Source: Tubiluchus corallicola (taxonomy: Eukaryota > Priapulida > Priapulimorpha > Priapulimorphida > Tubiluchidae). From it: a stretch of DNA of 64,000 bases. Below, piece by piece: positions 36,721 to 49,500 of this stretch; position 1 is the first letter of the stretch; each line of letters starts with the position of its first letter. The notes under the pieces are model-generated. The model saw only the letters and a list, made by a program, of their open reading frames with translations, searched no databases and had not been told where the DNA came from. Location: assembly GCA_030141605.1 (NCBI GenBank), contig JAQGDQ010000097.1, positions 297,001-361,000 on the forward strand. The letters run 5' to 3'. A program made the position numbers and the translations under genes.

Positions 36721-39700
36721 GAATGGAGTGAAGTCACACAGAAGTGTTGGATTAGATGAATAGAGAATCTACTGTGCCTTAAATGTCTAACGTGGAAGCC
36801 ATCTTGCACAGTCTGCAGTCTTCTGGGGTGTGATCTAGGAAGTCAGTGGTGTGTTCTTGACTCATCTTAGTCTCACTCTGTTCCTTAGGAGAGTTCTAAT
36901 GTATGCAGTTGGGTTGAGATCCAGGTTATTCTCTGAGCTGTTCAGTTCAATAGAAAAATATCAGTCCACGAATTTGCGAGTCACTGCTGCGATAATACCC
37001 CTCAAGACTGTAGGCTGTGCGAGATGCAAATAACTTCCACACTAAATATTGAGGGCATGACAGACTCTATTGTTTCAGCAGCGTTTGATGTACTATACTG
37101 CCATATAACATTACTAGCTGTTTTTTGCCCTCCTAGTAAAAGGTTATGTACCACCCTTTAGAAGCTTGCGGAATGGTCGTAACATATTTTGAAGAATTCC
37201 TGCCCCAGACATGCTTACGCTATACTCGTGATGTACAGAATTTGGTATGCATCTGAATTACTTCAGTAATTGTTTATAGATAGTATATGGATAGTAACTG
37301 TTTATAGATAACTGTGAATGGTTTTGTTTTCTTATGGCAAATTTGTTGTTTTGTATTTTATTATTAATATATCTGAGAACTTTTACATTTTATTTTATAA
37401 CTGATTATGGAGCACATGTGCTAATGTTTGTCCAAGAATTTGTAGTTGTGAATATTAGAATTATGACATTTAGTGACGATAAATGCTACGATGTACCTAG
37501 TACTTGCATATGCTATAGTTTTGTATTTGTGAAGTAAAGTGTTTAGCTATAATCGAAGATGACTAATATTTAGTTTTGTACCTCTTAGCTTCATTCCTAT
37601 AACAAAAGTGTTACACTGCCATGATCACAAATCAATGTGTTAATTGCTGTTTGTATGCATTGGCATTTTTCAGTATGTGCACTCAATGGCAGAGCATCAA
37701 CTAATTATGTTGATAGTTGTGGCAGGACTGGAATTTAACTTCTGGGCACTCAAATATTCCCCCTCTTCAAAATGATTTTTTTTTGTTTCAAATGTTCTAA
37801 TTCTTATAATGATGAAAAAGCTGTCGTTGAGATAATCTTAAAATCCAGATTATTAAATTATACATTCTTAATCTATTGTTTGTAGCATAAATTGTGTGAT
37901 TTAAAAAATCATAGAAATGTGTATTTTTGACTCTTTGCCTACTGCTACATAATTAAGATGAAAACCATTATTAATGTGACAAACATATTTAGAATATAAA
38001 TGTTTTTTTCTACATTAATTTTCCCATGGTTAAAGCATATTTTGGAAGATAACTATGTCAACCTCATTATAATACCTCTCCCTCTTATAATACCAACCGC
38101 ACTTAATCCCAAATTTTTGGCAAAACAAAATGTCAAGTATGTATTACTGTAACTTGTTATAATGCCGAACTCGCTTAACGCTATTTTTTGCTGTCCCAAA
38201 GTAGGCGGTACAAAGACATTTGACTGTATGAGCATAAGGGCTACTACTAGATCAAGGTTATTTGCTGCAGAAGATTACTTTACGTTGTTGATATGATCAA
38301 ACAAATTTGATATAACTTCAGAAAGGAAATTACTTTAGGTTATAGGTGTGATCAAAGAGATTTTGATATACCTTCAGCACTATAACTATGACCATGGACC
38401 AATGTTTAAATATAATCACTATGAAAAAGTACATTTTTGTGTAATATGTGCTAAAGATTTTTTGAGCGGGAAAAATTGAAATAACTTTTGGACTATAAGA
38501 TGAATTTTGACTCAGTTTAAACCAGTATTTAAGCTGATTGATAAATTGATGAAAAATTTATGACTTTCGGTCAAAGTGGTCAACACCGCTTTACGAAAAT
38601 GGAAAAATACGATTCTTGTATGAGAGTTGATGAAAATATAATAATTGAGATTTTCACGTTCTTGTGATACTTATTATTTGAATAAGCCAAACAAGTATAG
38701 AAAGAGTGCAGAAGATCAAAGATTATGATAAAGTTTGAAGGCCCAAAGAAAATCGGTCATAATATTCTCGGTGGAGTAATAATTATGGGCAAGTGCTGCA
38801 GCTGCAGCAAGTTTGCTTTTGCAAAAAGAAGAACTTTTACTTATCTCAAAAATTTATTTGTAATAATAACTTGTTTACATACTAATCAAGCTTTGTGTGC
38901 ACGTGACATTTTCAATTTTTTTAAATTGGACATTGCCAAACAGGCTGCACAAAGTATCAATTAACGCGACGGCAAGACATTCACAGGTTCAAGCTTGGCA
39001 ATTATGATGCACAATTTACATCATTACAGATGTAACTAATCTGGGATTCTTAAGTTTATACTAACGGAAAACAACTGTTAAAAGACGTCAAAATAATTTA
39101 ATCTGACTAGGCGGCTAGACAAAAATATGAAAATCAATGCATTTACCATGAGAAATGACAGAGAGTACTGATAAACAGTTGAACATGAAAATTAAAAAAA
39201 ATATGATATATATATTTTCTTTACCTAACTTATAAATCGTTTATTACTGACAAGTAAATATTAATGACTTTTCAGTTTCTTATGTGAACAGAAACTATAC
39301 AAACTAATGTAACCGGGGACTACGTACACTATAAATATATTTTCACAGTAAGATTTATGTCCATTGAAAAAGCATCTTTGGTGCCTCTGCTGCCTATAGC
39401 GAAATTTTACGTAAGGTTTAACAGATGGCTTGTTGCTAAAGCTTAACATTCAGTTACTATCATAAGAATCATTGTTTCTTAGAAGCACGGCAGCAGACTC
39501 GATGACCCATATGGTACCTCGCTGTCTGTTCTTCTGCACCACTGACATTATGTCTACCTGATTTGCAATTGTTGATTTGTTGCATCATGTGCTTGATAGA
39601 TGAAAAATAAATTGTCTAAGTTGTGTCAAGAAAATAAAGAGCCTTGAATCATGTTCACACACTTCATCATACTTTCAGGAGTTTTAATAGTTAAACCACA

Positions 39701-40128
39701 AAAGAATCGGGTTATCCGTGACTCACGATTAATTATTAATGCAGCTCTGGTCAAGTCTAATCAATAATTAGTATCCAGCATAAGAACATACGATTAAAAT
39801 CAAAATATTGATAATTTGGTTAAAATGTCTATCAAAATACAATCTTGGCAAGATCTTTGAATCAGGAAAAATACAGGTAATTGCCAAACTGTAATTACAG
39901 GGCGGAATTGCTACTCCGTCATAAGGACATCAATCATTTATGTTTTTGTTGTTTTGCTTTTCAAATAACCATTACCCACTTACATTATTTAGGCATTCTT
40001 TTGCTAACATACACATAATACATATACAACAAGTCAACAACACTTTAGAACTACAGTATATGTTTAGATACAACTGTGACATACATAATAATTAACACAT
40101 ATATAAATGATATAAATTATATTCATAA

Positions 40129-40134
40129 TTTATT
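40129..40134 (-). promoter_or_regulatory. Candidate PLC-gamma polyadenylation signal
   Basis: AATAAA on the minus strand, 269 bases after the PLC-gamma stop codon. Position plausible; other hexamers lie further on. Confidence 0.3.
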
Positions 40135-40402
40135 AGTTGACTATGTTTTACACGCATTATATTTATAATTATATATGTATCACACTATACCAAGCAGATG
40201 ATGTTCTAATATCCATTGTCAGTATCAGCCACATTATAATGGAAATTATATAAACACACTTCTGATGATAAACAAAAACTGAATTTAATATTTTCAAGAA
40301 GTTTCTGTTGCTAAAACCGGAATCTTTACAAAACACACACAAACGTCTAGGAAAGGACAATACATTTATAAAACTTATATTTGCTTAATGCAAGCTTCAC
40401 GA

Positions 40403-43400
40403 TCATTTCTTCTTTCCCGGATAAGAGTCTTTCTTCTTGCTACCTTTGAAATAGGGTAAATCCATGGCTTGTTTTTTCAGTGCTTTCCTGCAAACATAAT
40501 AGAAGCACTAGTAGATAAAACAATTCAGGGTGCAGGCATCGGCATCTGGAAGAACGGACAAGATTTATGTGTGTGTCATGGTCACCCAGCAAAAGAAAAG
40601 GTAACAGTAAGAGGTAAATTTTCTGCAGCCAAATTGCGAAGCCATTAAGAGTTAAACCAGCTTTACATCTTTGTTTCTTTTGCTAATAGCTTGGCAGTAG
40701 AAAGGAACATAATGCAAATAAGTAATAGAAGCAGAGTAATAGGACTACATTGTATTATTTTAAATAATATTTAAGTAAATAATGAAATATGTGACAGTTT
40801 CTCAGAAATCTCAACCAAAGACAATCCAATAAAGGCACAAAAGCAATGCTAAATTGAAAAGGCTGAAAATTTTTGAACTCTACTGGGATTCGAACTCAAA
40901 GCCTTCAGCCTTTCAGGCAGCTATACTAATCATTAAAACACAAAGGCACTCGATTTTTCAGACTCAGAATTTACTCTGCCATTAGACGTTTATGAATAAG
41001 TAATCATAAGTCCGTGCTGTATCAAGTCATAGTACAAGATTAACACAATAAACTCAAATTTGTCGTTAAAATCTATTTGGCAACAAAGTGCAGACCTCAC
41101 TGCTCACTTTTACACAGCTATCAGCATTTTCAAGAAAAATAAAACCCGCTAAAATTGATTTTCTGAAAACATGTCAAATTGTATGGCACAGAACAGAATA
41201 GAAAGTATGAAACATTACAATTTGGTTTTCTTGGTTATGACTAGCTTTGCTAGCTTTAGAAATAGGCTTCATGACTTTTGCTGGATTTCTCAAAAACAGT
41301 CACACATATTAAATATATTAAGCCAAAACACAATACAATGCGTTTAAGGTCATAACAAATGTGTGTGCGGGAGTGAGCTAAAATCTGATTAAATTTACTC
41401 AGTCTACAAATAAACTACGCCAGTATGAAAAGTGCTGTTTATAGTTACTGAAAACAGAAAAAAATCCCAGAAAAACCAAGTTTAGAATGATGCAATCCAG
41501 TGACCAGGTGCCAGGGCATGAATAGAATTAGTGTTGCTGACCAGAACAGTTCAGAACTTGTGCCCAGTAGAGCAATCCCACCACCTCTACCAACTACAGC
41601 AGTCTTGTAGAAATATTTTAGCATGTGCACTTTACCAGTGTGTGCACTTAAAAAAACTAACCTATCAAGTTCCTCAGCTTCGAAGAACAGGAATCATGTG
41701 CTTCCAGCGCCCCTCTTTTCGGCAGCTAATATAAGAACATTACATAACGCTTACACGACATCATCTTCAACACAAATATGGGAACAAGAAAAGCAGCAGG
41801 TACGTGAACAAGAAAGACAGTAATTGTCTTGGTGATACATCTTGGAAAGGCCAAAATCAGACATATTTAACATTATAGCCTATATGTAGCAACAGCAGCA
41901 GAAACGTTGCAACATTGCACGGAAACTTTCCAGTTACACAGGTAGAAAGCAATCAGCAGCATTAAGTGGCACCTGTCTGGCAAATGTGTAGGCATTATAT
42001 GGATGCAGAATGGATAAAATCAGTTTATATTGTTATCAGGCCTGCATTATGCGTTATTTTTTTGTAACTATTTCCAATTGATTTTCTATATGCAACTATT
42101 CCGCAGATGAATAACGCATAATTACTTTGATATCTGTTAGTATTTGTACTGCCTTTCTACTATGTCCCATATAATTTCTGGCAAATGCATTTAGAAAGGT
42201 AAAAATCAGAAACATATTTAAAGTTAATATTTACAAGTAACTGTCATCTTTTGCTTAATTAAATTTAATTTATTAACACTCAATTAATGTTTACAGACAG
42301 TGTTGTCCAAACATATAACAACAAAACACTATGCATTTGTTTCGCCAAAGAGGAATTGGAAAAAGCTACATAAGCGAGTTGCACTTAAATCATGTTGTCA
42401 AGACAAGACGGCATTTTCAAGACAAAGAAAAATGAAGAGTAACAATACAAGCGAACATTGAAATATACAGAGCAGAGTGCTGTAAAAACACACTAATTTG
42501 CCAATGTAATTAAGTGTTACTGTTAGTTAAGACATCAACATGAATTTTGAGTGGTGTCAACTGTCTCTTGACATAGCTGCAACAATCTTACTTTCAATGT
42601 TCCCTTTACTCTCATGTTACACAAAGGGCAGTCGACCATGTAGTGCTTTACAGTTTCCCTATGATAACCTCAAGCACAACTTGAACCAACAATGTTTCCA
42701 GTACAATCCCTGCATCCGTGACTGTTAAGATCACCATTCAGTTGTGAAAAGACTACTTTTAATCTTGTGTGATGTGTCGCATTTGGATAAAAGTCATGTG
42801 TGTAGAATTTTGGATGGTCGAAAAAATTGAAATACCTTTATATTTTTTACAAATGACGATCAAAACATCATTTTATTTAACATTGTTCTACATTACAGAG
42901 GCTGTACCTACTACTTAGAAGAGGTGAACCACATGTAAAGTTTTGTTTTCAAAAAAATTAGCGATAATTTGAAATTGTATTACTCAGTCATGAAATTTAA
43001 CTCAATCGTCTATATATGTTCTCAACTAAGGAGCTACTAATTACCTAAGGTATGTTTGATCAGTGAACAACTGGATACCAAAGGTTACAATAAAGCAAAA
43101 AATATGTTCATAAAATACGTTCATCAAATCCAGATATAACTTTGATATTTACATATTTCCAAACTCACTTGTGCTTAGTGAACTTGCAAATGTATACATA
43201 CAAAAAAAAATAAAACAGTGTTTCATCCAAACAAGCAAAAGCAAGGCCTTTCATCGGTTTCTCTAGCTCAATAAAGGCCACTATGGGTGTTCAAGTAGTA
43301 GTGAAAGTGCAAGAAGTACACTCTTAGCTTAACTTTGCTCAATTAAAACAAAAACATCAGTAAAGTCTACCTACCTCTTCCGCCGCTCCTCTCTTTTCTC

Positions 43401-43550
43401 TCTCAGCTTATCCTCAACATTGGACTGTTGTAGACGCTTTGTTTGGACAAGGGCAAGGTTACCAGTCAATCTAGCTTCCTCTATTTCCAGGCAAAGCCTG
43501 TAGGACTCTTCCTGTAACTCTTGCAGAGTCTGATACATTTCTTGGTCCTC
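40403..43550 (-). CDS. PLC-gamma C-terminal coiled-coil and polybasic tail
   Basis: Exons 43550..43375 and 40487..40403 (stop TGA). The first is Glu/Lys/Gln-rich with heptad-like leucines ([23 protein letters not shown]) and ends [12 protein letters not shown]. The last gives [12 protein letters not shown] then [11 protein letters not shown]. Vertebrate PLCG1 tails are not of this kind. Membership of the gene is supported by donor/acceptor phase 2 agreement and by the absence of an earlier stop. Moderately sure of the last exon. Confidence 0.85.
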
Positions 43551-46500
43551 CTGCAACGATCAGAAGAGATTTTCGACAAGAATCAGAATTTCTACTGGTA
43601 CCATTGTTATACATGTGATTTACCATAAAGGTTCATTTGTAAAGTTTGTGACACGTGTATGGTCTGAGTGAAAAGAAACACTGTAACATCTAGAATTACG
43701 TAGGCTAAATGACTTACATTTGCACTTGCAATGTCCACAAATACTAACAGTGATGACAATTCCAACTCTCCACTGTAGCCATTTGTCAAGGGCACAGATC
43801 TAAAACCTAAAATAAAAATCGAATTTCAGTAAATGAACAAAAATTACACACAGGCAATTCATGTTAAAATAAAAAGTTTTTGTATACCAATAAACATTAC
43901 AGGAGTCATTTAAAGAGGTAAAAAAGTCTTCAGCAATACTAAAAATAGGATACTGAATATATTTTCGTATTTCTAAATACGAAAGGACTTATAAAAGTTT
44001 CTACAGACTTGTTTTAAGCATTAGTTTCTCTTACTAGTTTAGTTATTTGGTTATTTTCTTTCAGTGCTATACAACAGATTAAAATACAAATGCTACAGAA
44101 AATTGTTTCAAAGCAAAAAATAAAGTTAGCTAAATTAGCTCGAAACTTTTGAGGGTAGTACCTGTGCGTAAACCTCGTATTGGATATGTAGCCTGCCCAA
44201 TGAAATTTGGATCTCCGAATACATCTTCATCTTGTACGACAAAGCGGAGGAATGCTAGATCCGGGCAGTGGATGTCAAACTCACAGGTTTCATTCCACAC
44301 TGGATTAAAACCTCCTAAGTAGTCTGCATGTAAATAAGAAAAGAAATCAACAAGTATCTTTTTTTTACGTAGACACTAAATAAAGTGCTTCCACTAACGC
44401 ACTAAATATAGCATTGAATTACTATTTATTATCACAAATCACGTACAAGATATAATGCGAAATTGGACAAATTTACAGTAATCACAAAATTGTGAGCTTT
44501 ATTAATTAATTAGTCAAGCAGGCTAAAAAAGATATTGCTGAACTACTTTCTCAAAACGTATTCTTTACTGGGTTTTGATTTTTTGTTTTGAGTTTTTGAT
44601 CTTGATTCTTGGCATTTATTATGTACTACATTCAACGTTATAAAATAATTTCTCTTTTTTGGAAAGTGACAACGTATTTTTTTATTTATGCAGCTATACA
44701 TGCTTTCACTTGGCTATCTATGCTATTTCACTATAGTAGCACTTATAATGTAACAGAATGCCTATGCAGTCCCGCAAGTCTGGTTCACATTTTCTACTGT
44801 ACGTTACCAAATGTTGAGGTATATTAAGTGCACAAGAATTGATTCCACTTCAACTTAAACTCATGGCAATTACAAATGTACAAAGCCATAACATTAGATT
44901 TAGGACCATGGAATATCGAAATAAAATGCATTTCAAAAGCAATAAAGACAGTGACAAATTATTTCTATGTGTATATAAGTTTTGCCACTAATCACAGAAG
45001 ACCCTTGCTAATATGTTGTGAAAAATGAATTTTTTTTTCATTCAACAAATCATTTGGAATAAATAGCAAAGCAAGAGTAAATGTTAATCTGAATTTTTAT
45101 TTAGAATAATTCTCTCTCTAAGTAGGGTACACTCAACAAATCTGTTGAATAAATCCTTAAGGATTACAATCACACAATGATTTTTACAGAGAGGAGTTTA
45201 CTCACACGTACATAGGCATAAGTGAGCATGAGGTTGTGCGTGTGTGAATGTGTGTGCTTAGCATTGTCTGTGTATATATAGAATTCTTCCAGCATGTTTA
45301 ATTGTGTTTAAATACTAACTAGTTATATTTATATCAGTTTATTGTTTATTCATCGCCACCCCTTCACATATACATAGTGACGAAAATTAAAATTATCATA
45401 TCACACATTGTTTCAATTGTTAAACACAAGTGTTAAAGCCTAAGACATGTTAAATTGGACAATACAATATCTAGATAAACTAATGAGCATCATTGCTTAT
45501 CTTTATCCAGACTTCAACACTTTAATCTAATTGCATCATATGCCATAACGTAGCCTTGTTTTCTTTGAGAGTAACTCATTAACTTTTTATGGTACTGACA
45601 AGATAGCTCTCATCAAAGTTTGGTATTCATGACACTGATAACATACCCCTGTCATGACGGCTGGTCTTGAACTTATTACTAGAATGTATGTCATATTCAG
45701 TGCCGACAATCTCCACTTCGACAAATGGACTAGAGTAGCTGCGACCCGTCTTTGGCAAATGCCTTGCTGCTATTATCTGAAAAGGGGAAATTAAGTTATT
45801 AAGGTACTTTCATCTTTTAACAGGAATTTATCCCTAAAACAGAGTAGATTTGAAGCCAAAGTGCATCAGAATTTTGTGACTGAGTAGTTGAAGTTTTCTG
45901 CATTAGATGATATTGAAAGCATTTTTCAATTTTTTTGTCAAAAATTGATTTTTAATTTGTGTAAGGCAAGCAAATGCGTTTCAAATATAAATTTGCAAGA
46001 AAATCCATTATGTGAGGAGTAGAAACCTACAAAAATTATAAAATATAACATAATCACTGCTTAGTGAGAGCAGTTTTTCATGAACACATGCAAAATGCAG
46101 CAAACACTTATGGTCCTGAAAGAGTTAATTGCAACTATTAATATTATTTTTATTGTCTGCTTCATGCTTCAGAAAATTATATTCTAGAAGGAAAGTGTAG
46201 CTACTATTTGGAAAATAACAACCATTCTATTTTTTATTGTGTCAACTTAATCAATTCATTGAAATTCTAATTTACTCAGTGGTTCTTATGTAAGGGCAAA
46301 AGTACTAGAGTATTTACTGTTCCAATTTGTCTATTGACTTCCTATAGCTTTTATACATGAATTTGTATATTCACTGATTTGTCAATTCTTTCATCCTAGT
46401 TATCCATGCTAACAAACTTAGAAAACCCATGCTCGTGGCCTGGCACACATTACTATTTTTAATGCTCCTGTTGTTTGGAATTTGTGCAACTGAAACAATT

Positions 46501-49500
46501 GCAAACATCAATGAGTCAGATGAAGCTATAAGAATGTGTTTTGACTGTTTCTAGGTCTTTCTGTTTACAGTACGATTTAGAAAATGGTTAATGTTTATAC
46601 TGCATAACCTATTAAGCCTATTCACCCCTTGTGTATAGCTCTCTATCACAAATGTGAAGACTAAAGACAGTCAAAAATCGTAGTAGCAGTTGAGCAAGTA
46701 TATTAAAAAAGACATTGAAGCTGCCCACAAGCTGTAATCTCTTTTCCATGCAAAATGAGTATTCTGGTAGATTAAAGGTCAAGTTAACGTCAGAGCAAAT
46801 TTGCCGGCACTGATAACTGTTTGAAACTACTAACTTTTACAACAATCTCACTAGACATAAGGAAATTAAACTGTTTAAAAGATAAAAGTAGCAGTAATTT
46901 TGTCACAACTGCGAGCAAGTACAAAAAACGAACAGTCAAAAAAATCTTAATAGTTTCAAAACTCCAGCTCACCCTAATAGACACAACAAGAGGGTCGACG
47001 CCAACTAGCGATGATTTGTCAAATGGATAAAAGCCATCCTGACAGAGGCAAGGGGGTTGGAGCACATATCCGCATCTACCATTCATTCGAAATCTAGCCT
47101 GATTCAACTGCATAGGTTTATCTAAAAACAAATTAAGATGCTTAGCTAATAAATGTATGTTACAAATACACGATAATACCTGCAATATCTGTAAAAAATG
47201 ATAACATCTGTAAAATAAACAGTGAATTGAAACTAAAAGGAAAAAATGACTATTATCATTGTTTAGAATAACTACTAAATTAGCAAAGGTTTGGCAATTA
47301 TAGAAGCTGGACTCAGCATCGTTAATAAATATAAAAAGTAATACATTCATTTAGAACTTGAAAATTAATATTGTTTCTGCTCAAAAAACTCTTAGGCCAT
47401 CAACTCCTCTCTTTCAATAATCCTTGTTTACATTCGTGAATTCAGCTAATGATAAGATGGTCCATTACGGTCAGAAAATAAAGTAGAAGCTTGCAATATA
47501 ACTTAAGTTGTAAAAATGTATTCAAAAATGTAATATGTCAGGTGAAGCACAAAATGTGCTGCGGTTTCAATCATGATATTATAAGAAGAAAATAATATAA
47601 TCGATTGAAAATTGCCATGCTTATGTATAAACGCCAAACATTTTAGGCTTTTCTGTTAGATTACCCCGAAGATACAGAAGTTTTAAAGTAACAAGTCAAA
47701 AAAAGTACATATCACAAAAAAACTTTGTGCCACCATTGCTAAAATATGCAGTCCACAATTTTCACTGCAAACTAGCTGAAGGCATTTCTTCCTACAGCTG
47801 ACAAAGTTTCTCTCTTTTTTAAGGTGTATTTCGTTCTGCACTCAACAAATTTAGTTTTTAAGTACTCTGCATCAAACAGTTCTGTGTGGCCATTATACAC
47901 TCTCTTTCAGTTAATTCAAAAACAATAATCCAGAGGATTAGGTCACATTTTTTTCTTAGCAACAAATCTTTATCAGTTCTCTGTTTTCTCTGGTGATGAC
48001 CATGATGTAAACTGGTTGATTCCTTTATAGTTTGCTCCATGTATCGAGCACTTTGTACGTGGGTGTTTTTTGATTGATGATTAACTGAAATTGTTCCAGC
48101 ATTTTTTAACATGCAAAGGCTCTTCGGTCATAACTTAAAACCCACTAAAACTATAAACTTGTAGCTTTCACAGCCAAAAGTTAATGTATTGCAATATCAC
48201 ACTGTGAAATTCCAACTTTGTAGACCCCTCACTTCTAATATTATCGTAGTCTAAACTTCAACACATTTTTTCTGAGTTACCCTATATATCTTAAGAATAA
48301 AGACTTAAAGGTCTTTACACTTACCGCCTGTCTGATAATTCAGTGCGACCAGTTGGCAGCCAGAATTCCACACCGGTATCGGATCATAATTAGATGAATC
48401 AACACGAGTGCCCTTGGGGTAAACTCGAGTTAGCTGCACTCTATTAATAGTATGAAAAGTCAAGGAATAAAATGCATAAATTACCTCCAATACTGCACCA
48501 AACTGATCATTGGTAATTAAACAGTACTACTAATAATATATAATAGAGATCCGGCTTTGCAAAATAAACATAAATTAATCTTGCTTTTATCACAATTGAC
48601 ATCGACTAAATAAATGCTTTTTTGCTCAGGAGGAAATCGTAATAACAGTTGTTGGCAGATTTAAGAAAGACACCTTTATGGCATCCAAATAAAAATTATG
48701 GACTTTGGAAAAAATTATATTGAAATGCTTCTCTGTTCGGTAACATATCATAAAAACAATTGACGTATCATGTATAAAAGGATATTCCACTAGGTTCTTT
48801 GTTCTCAAGTATTTCTCTGCTTTGCTCTCGGCAAGTGACGACATTTCGTGAAAATCTCGAGGAAATTCTGAAACAAAATGCGCCGTTAGTTAAGGTGCAT
48901 ATGACACAGAAGTTACACCATTCATTTGGGCTGATGAGATATGTTCATTTGCCATGATATCACTGATGAATTCTATAAATCATTGATCCTGTCTTATTTA
49001 GACTACTCATTTAATCTAAAATTATTACACCATACTGACTTTATGGCAATAACACACAATAATTTGAACTTAACTCAATTACACTAGAGTTCATTGTAAT
49101 TAACAATTTAGTATATTAAATTAATAATTTTTCACGTTTTTTGCTTCACATATATAATATGCTCATAGTTTTTTTATTGCAATTCCATCAAAAACTTAAA
49201 GAAAGTTTTTACATGCTAGCACCCTTGCAACTTTTGAAGTAAGAAAGTGCTTACTGTCCGGATTGAAAGATACGGCTCGGCAATATATGATAAGATCAGA
49301 CAGTTCCTTGGCTATCTGATGACTGCGTTCAGTCTGATGAGTTACACTTGTCTGCAATAACAACATCAAATCTTTACAAACATTACTGCTCAGTAATTTC
49401 AAAAAATAATACAAAATCGTTTTGCAAAATATACTGCAATAAACAAAAAATGCTTTGAGTTAGTTATTAGACTAGCAAAAAAAAAACGTGTGAATGAATT

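Larger units (their letters stand above)
34526..40402. other. Tail-to-tail intergenic region SQOR / PLC-gamma
   Basis: 5.9 kb holding both 3' UTRs, a pogo/Tigger-like MITE (35920-36258) and a possible LINE relic (36400-36720). Several small open frames (for example 37334..37537 and 38725..38964) have no recognisable motif, no codon pattern and no splice partners. I see no gene here. Confidence 0.65.

Noticed and set aside
38047-38229. Second pogo-like MITE (right end CATTTGACTGTA)
   Set aside because: The left end does not pair convincingly with the right; too degraded to call.
36375-38964. Small plus frames (78, 60, 67, 79 codons) between SQOR and PLC-gamma
   Set aside because: No motifs, no splice structure, partly within repeat relics; expected by chance in 5.9 kb.
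46790-47350. 186-codon minus frame as one gene
   Set aside because: Only 47121..46973 is a real PLC-gamma exon with splice borders. The rest is open intron.
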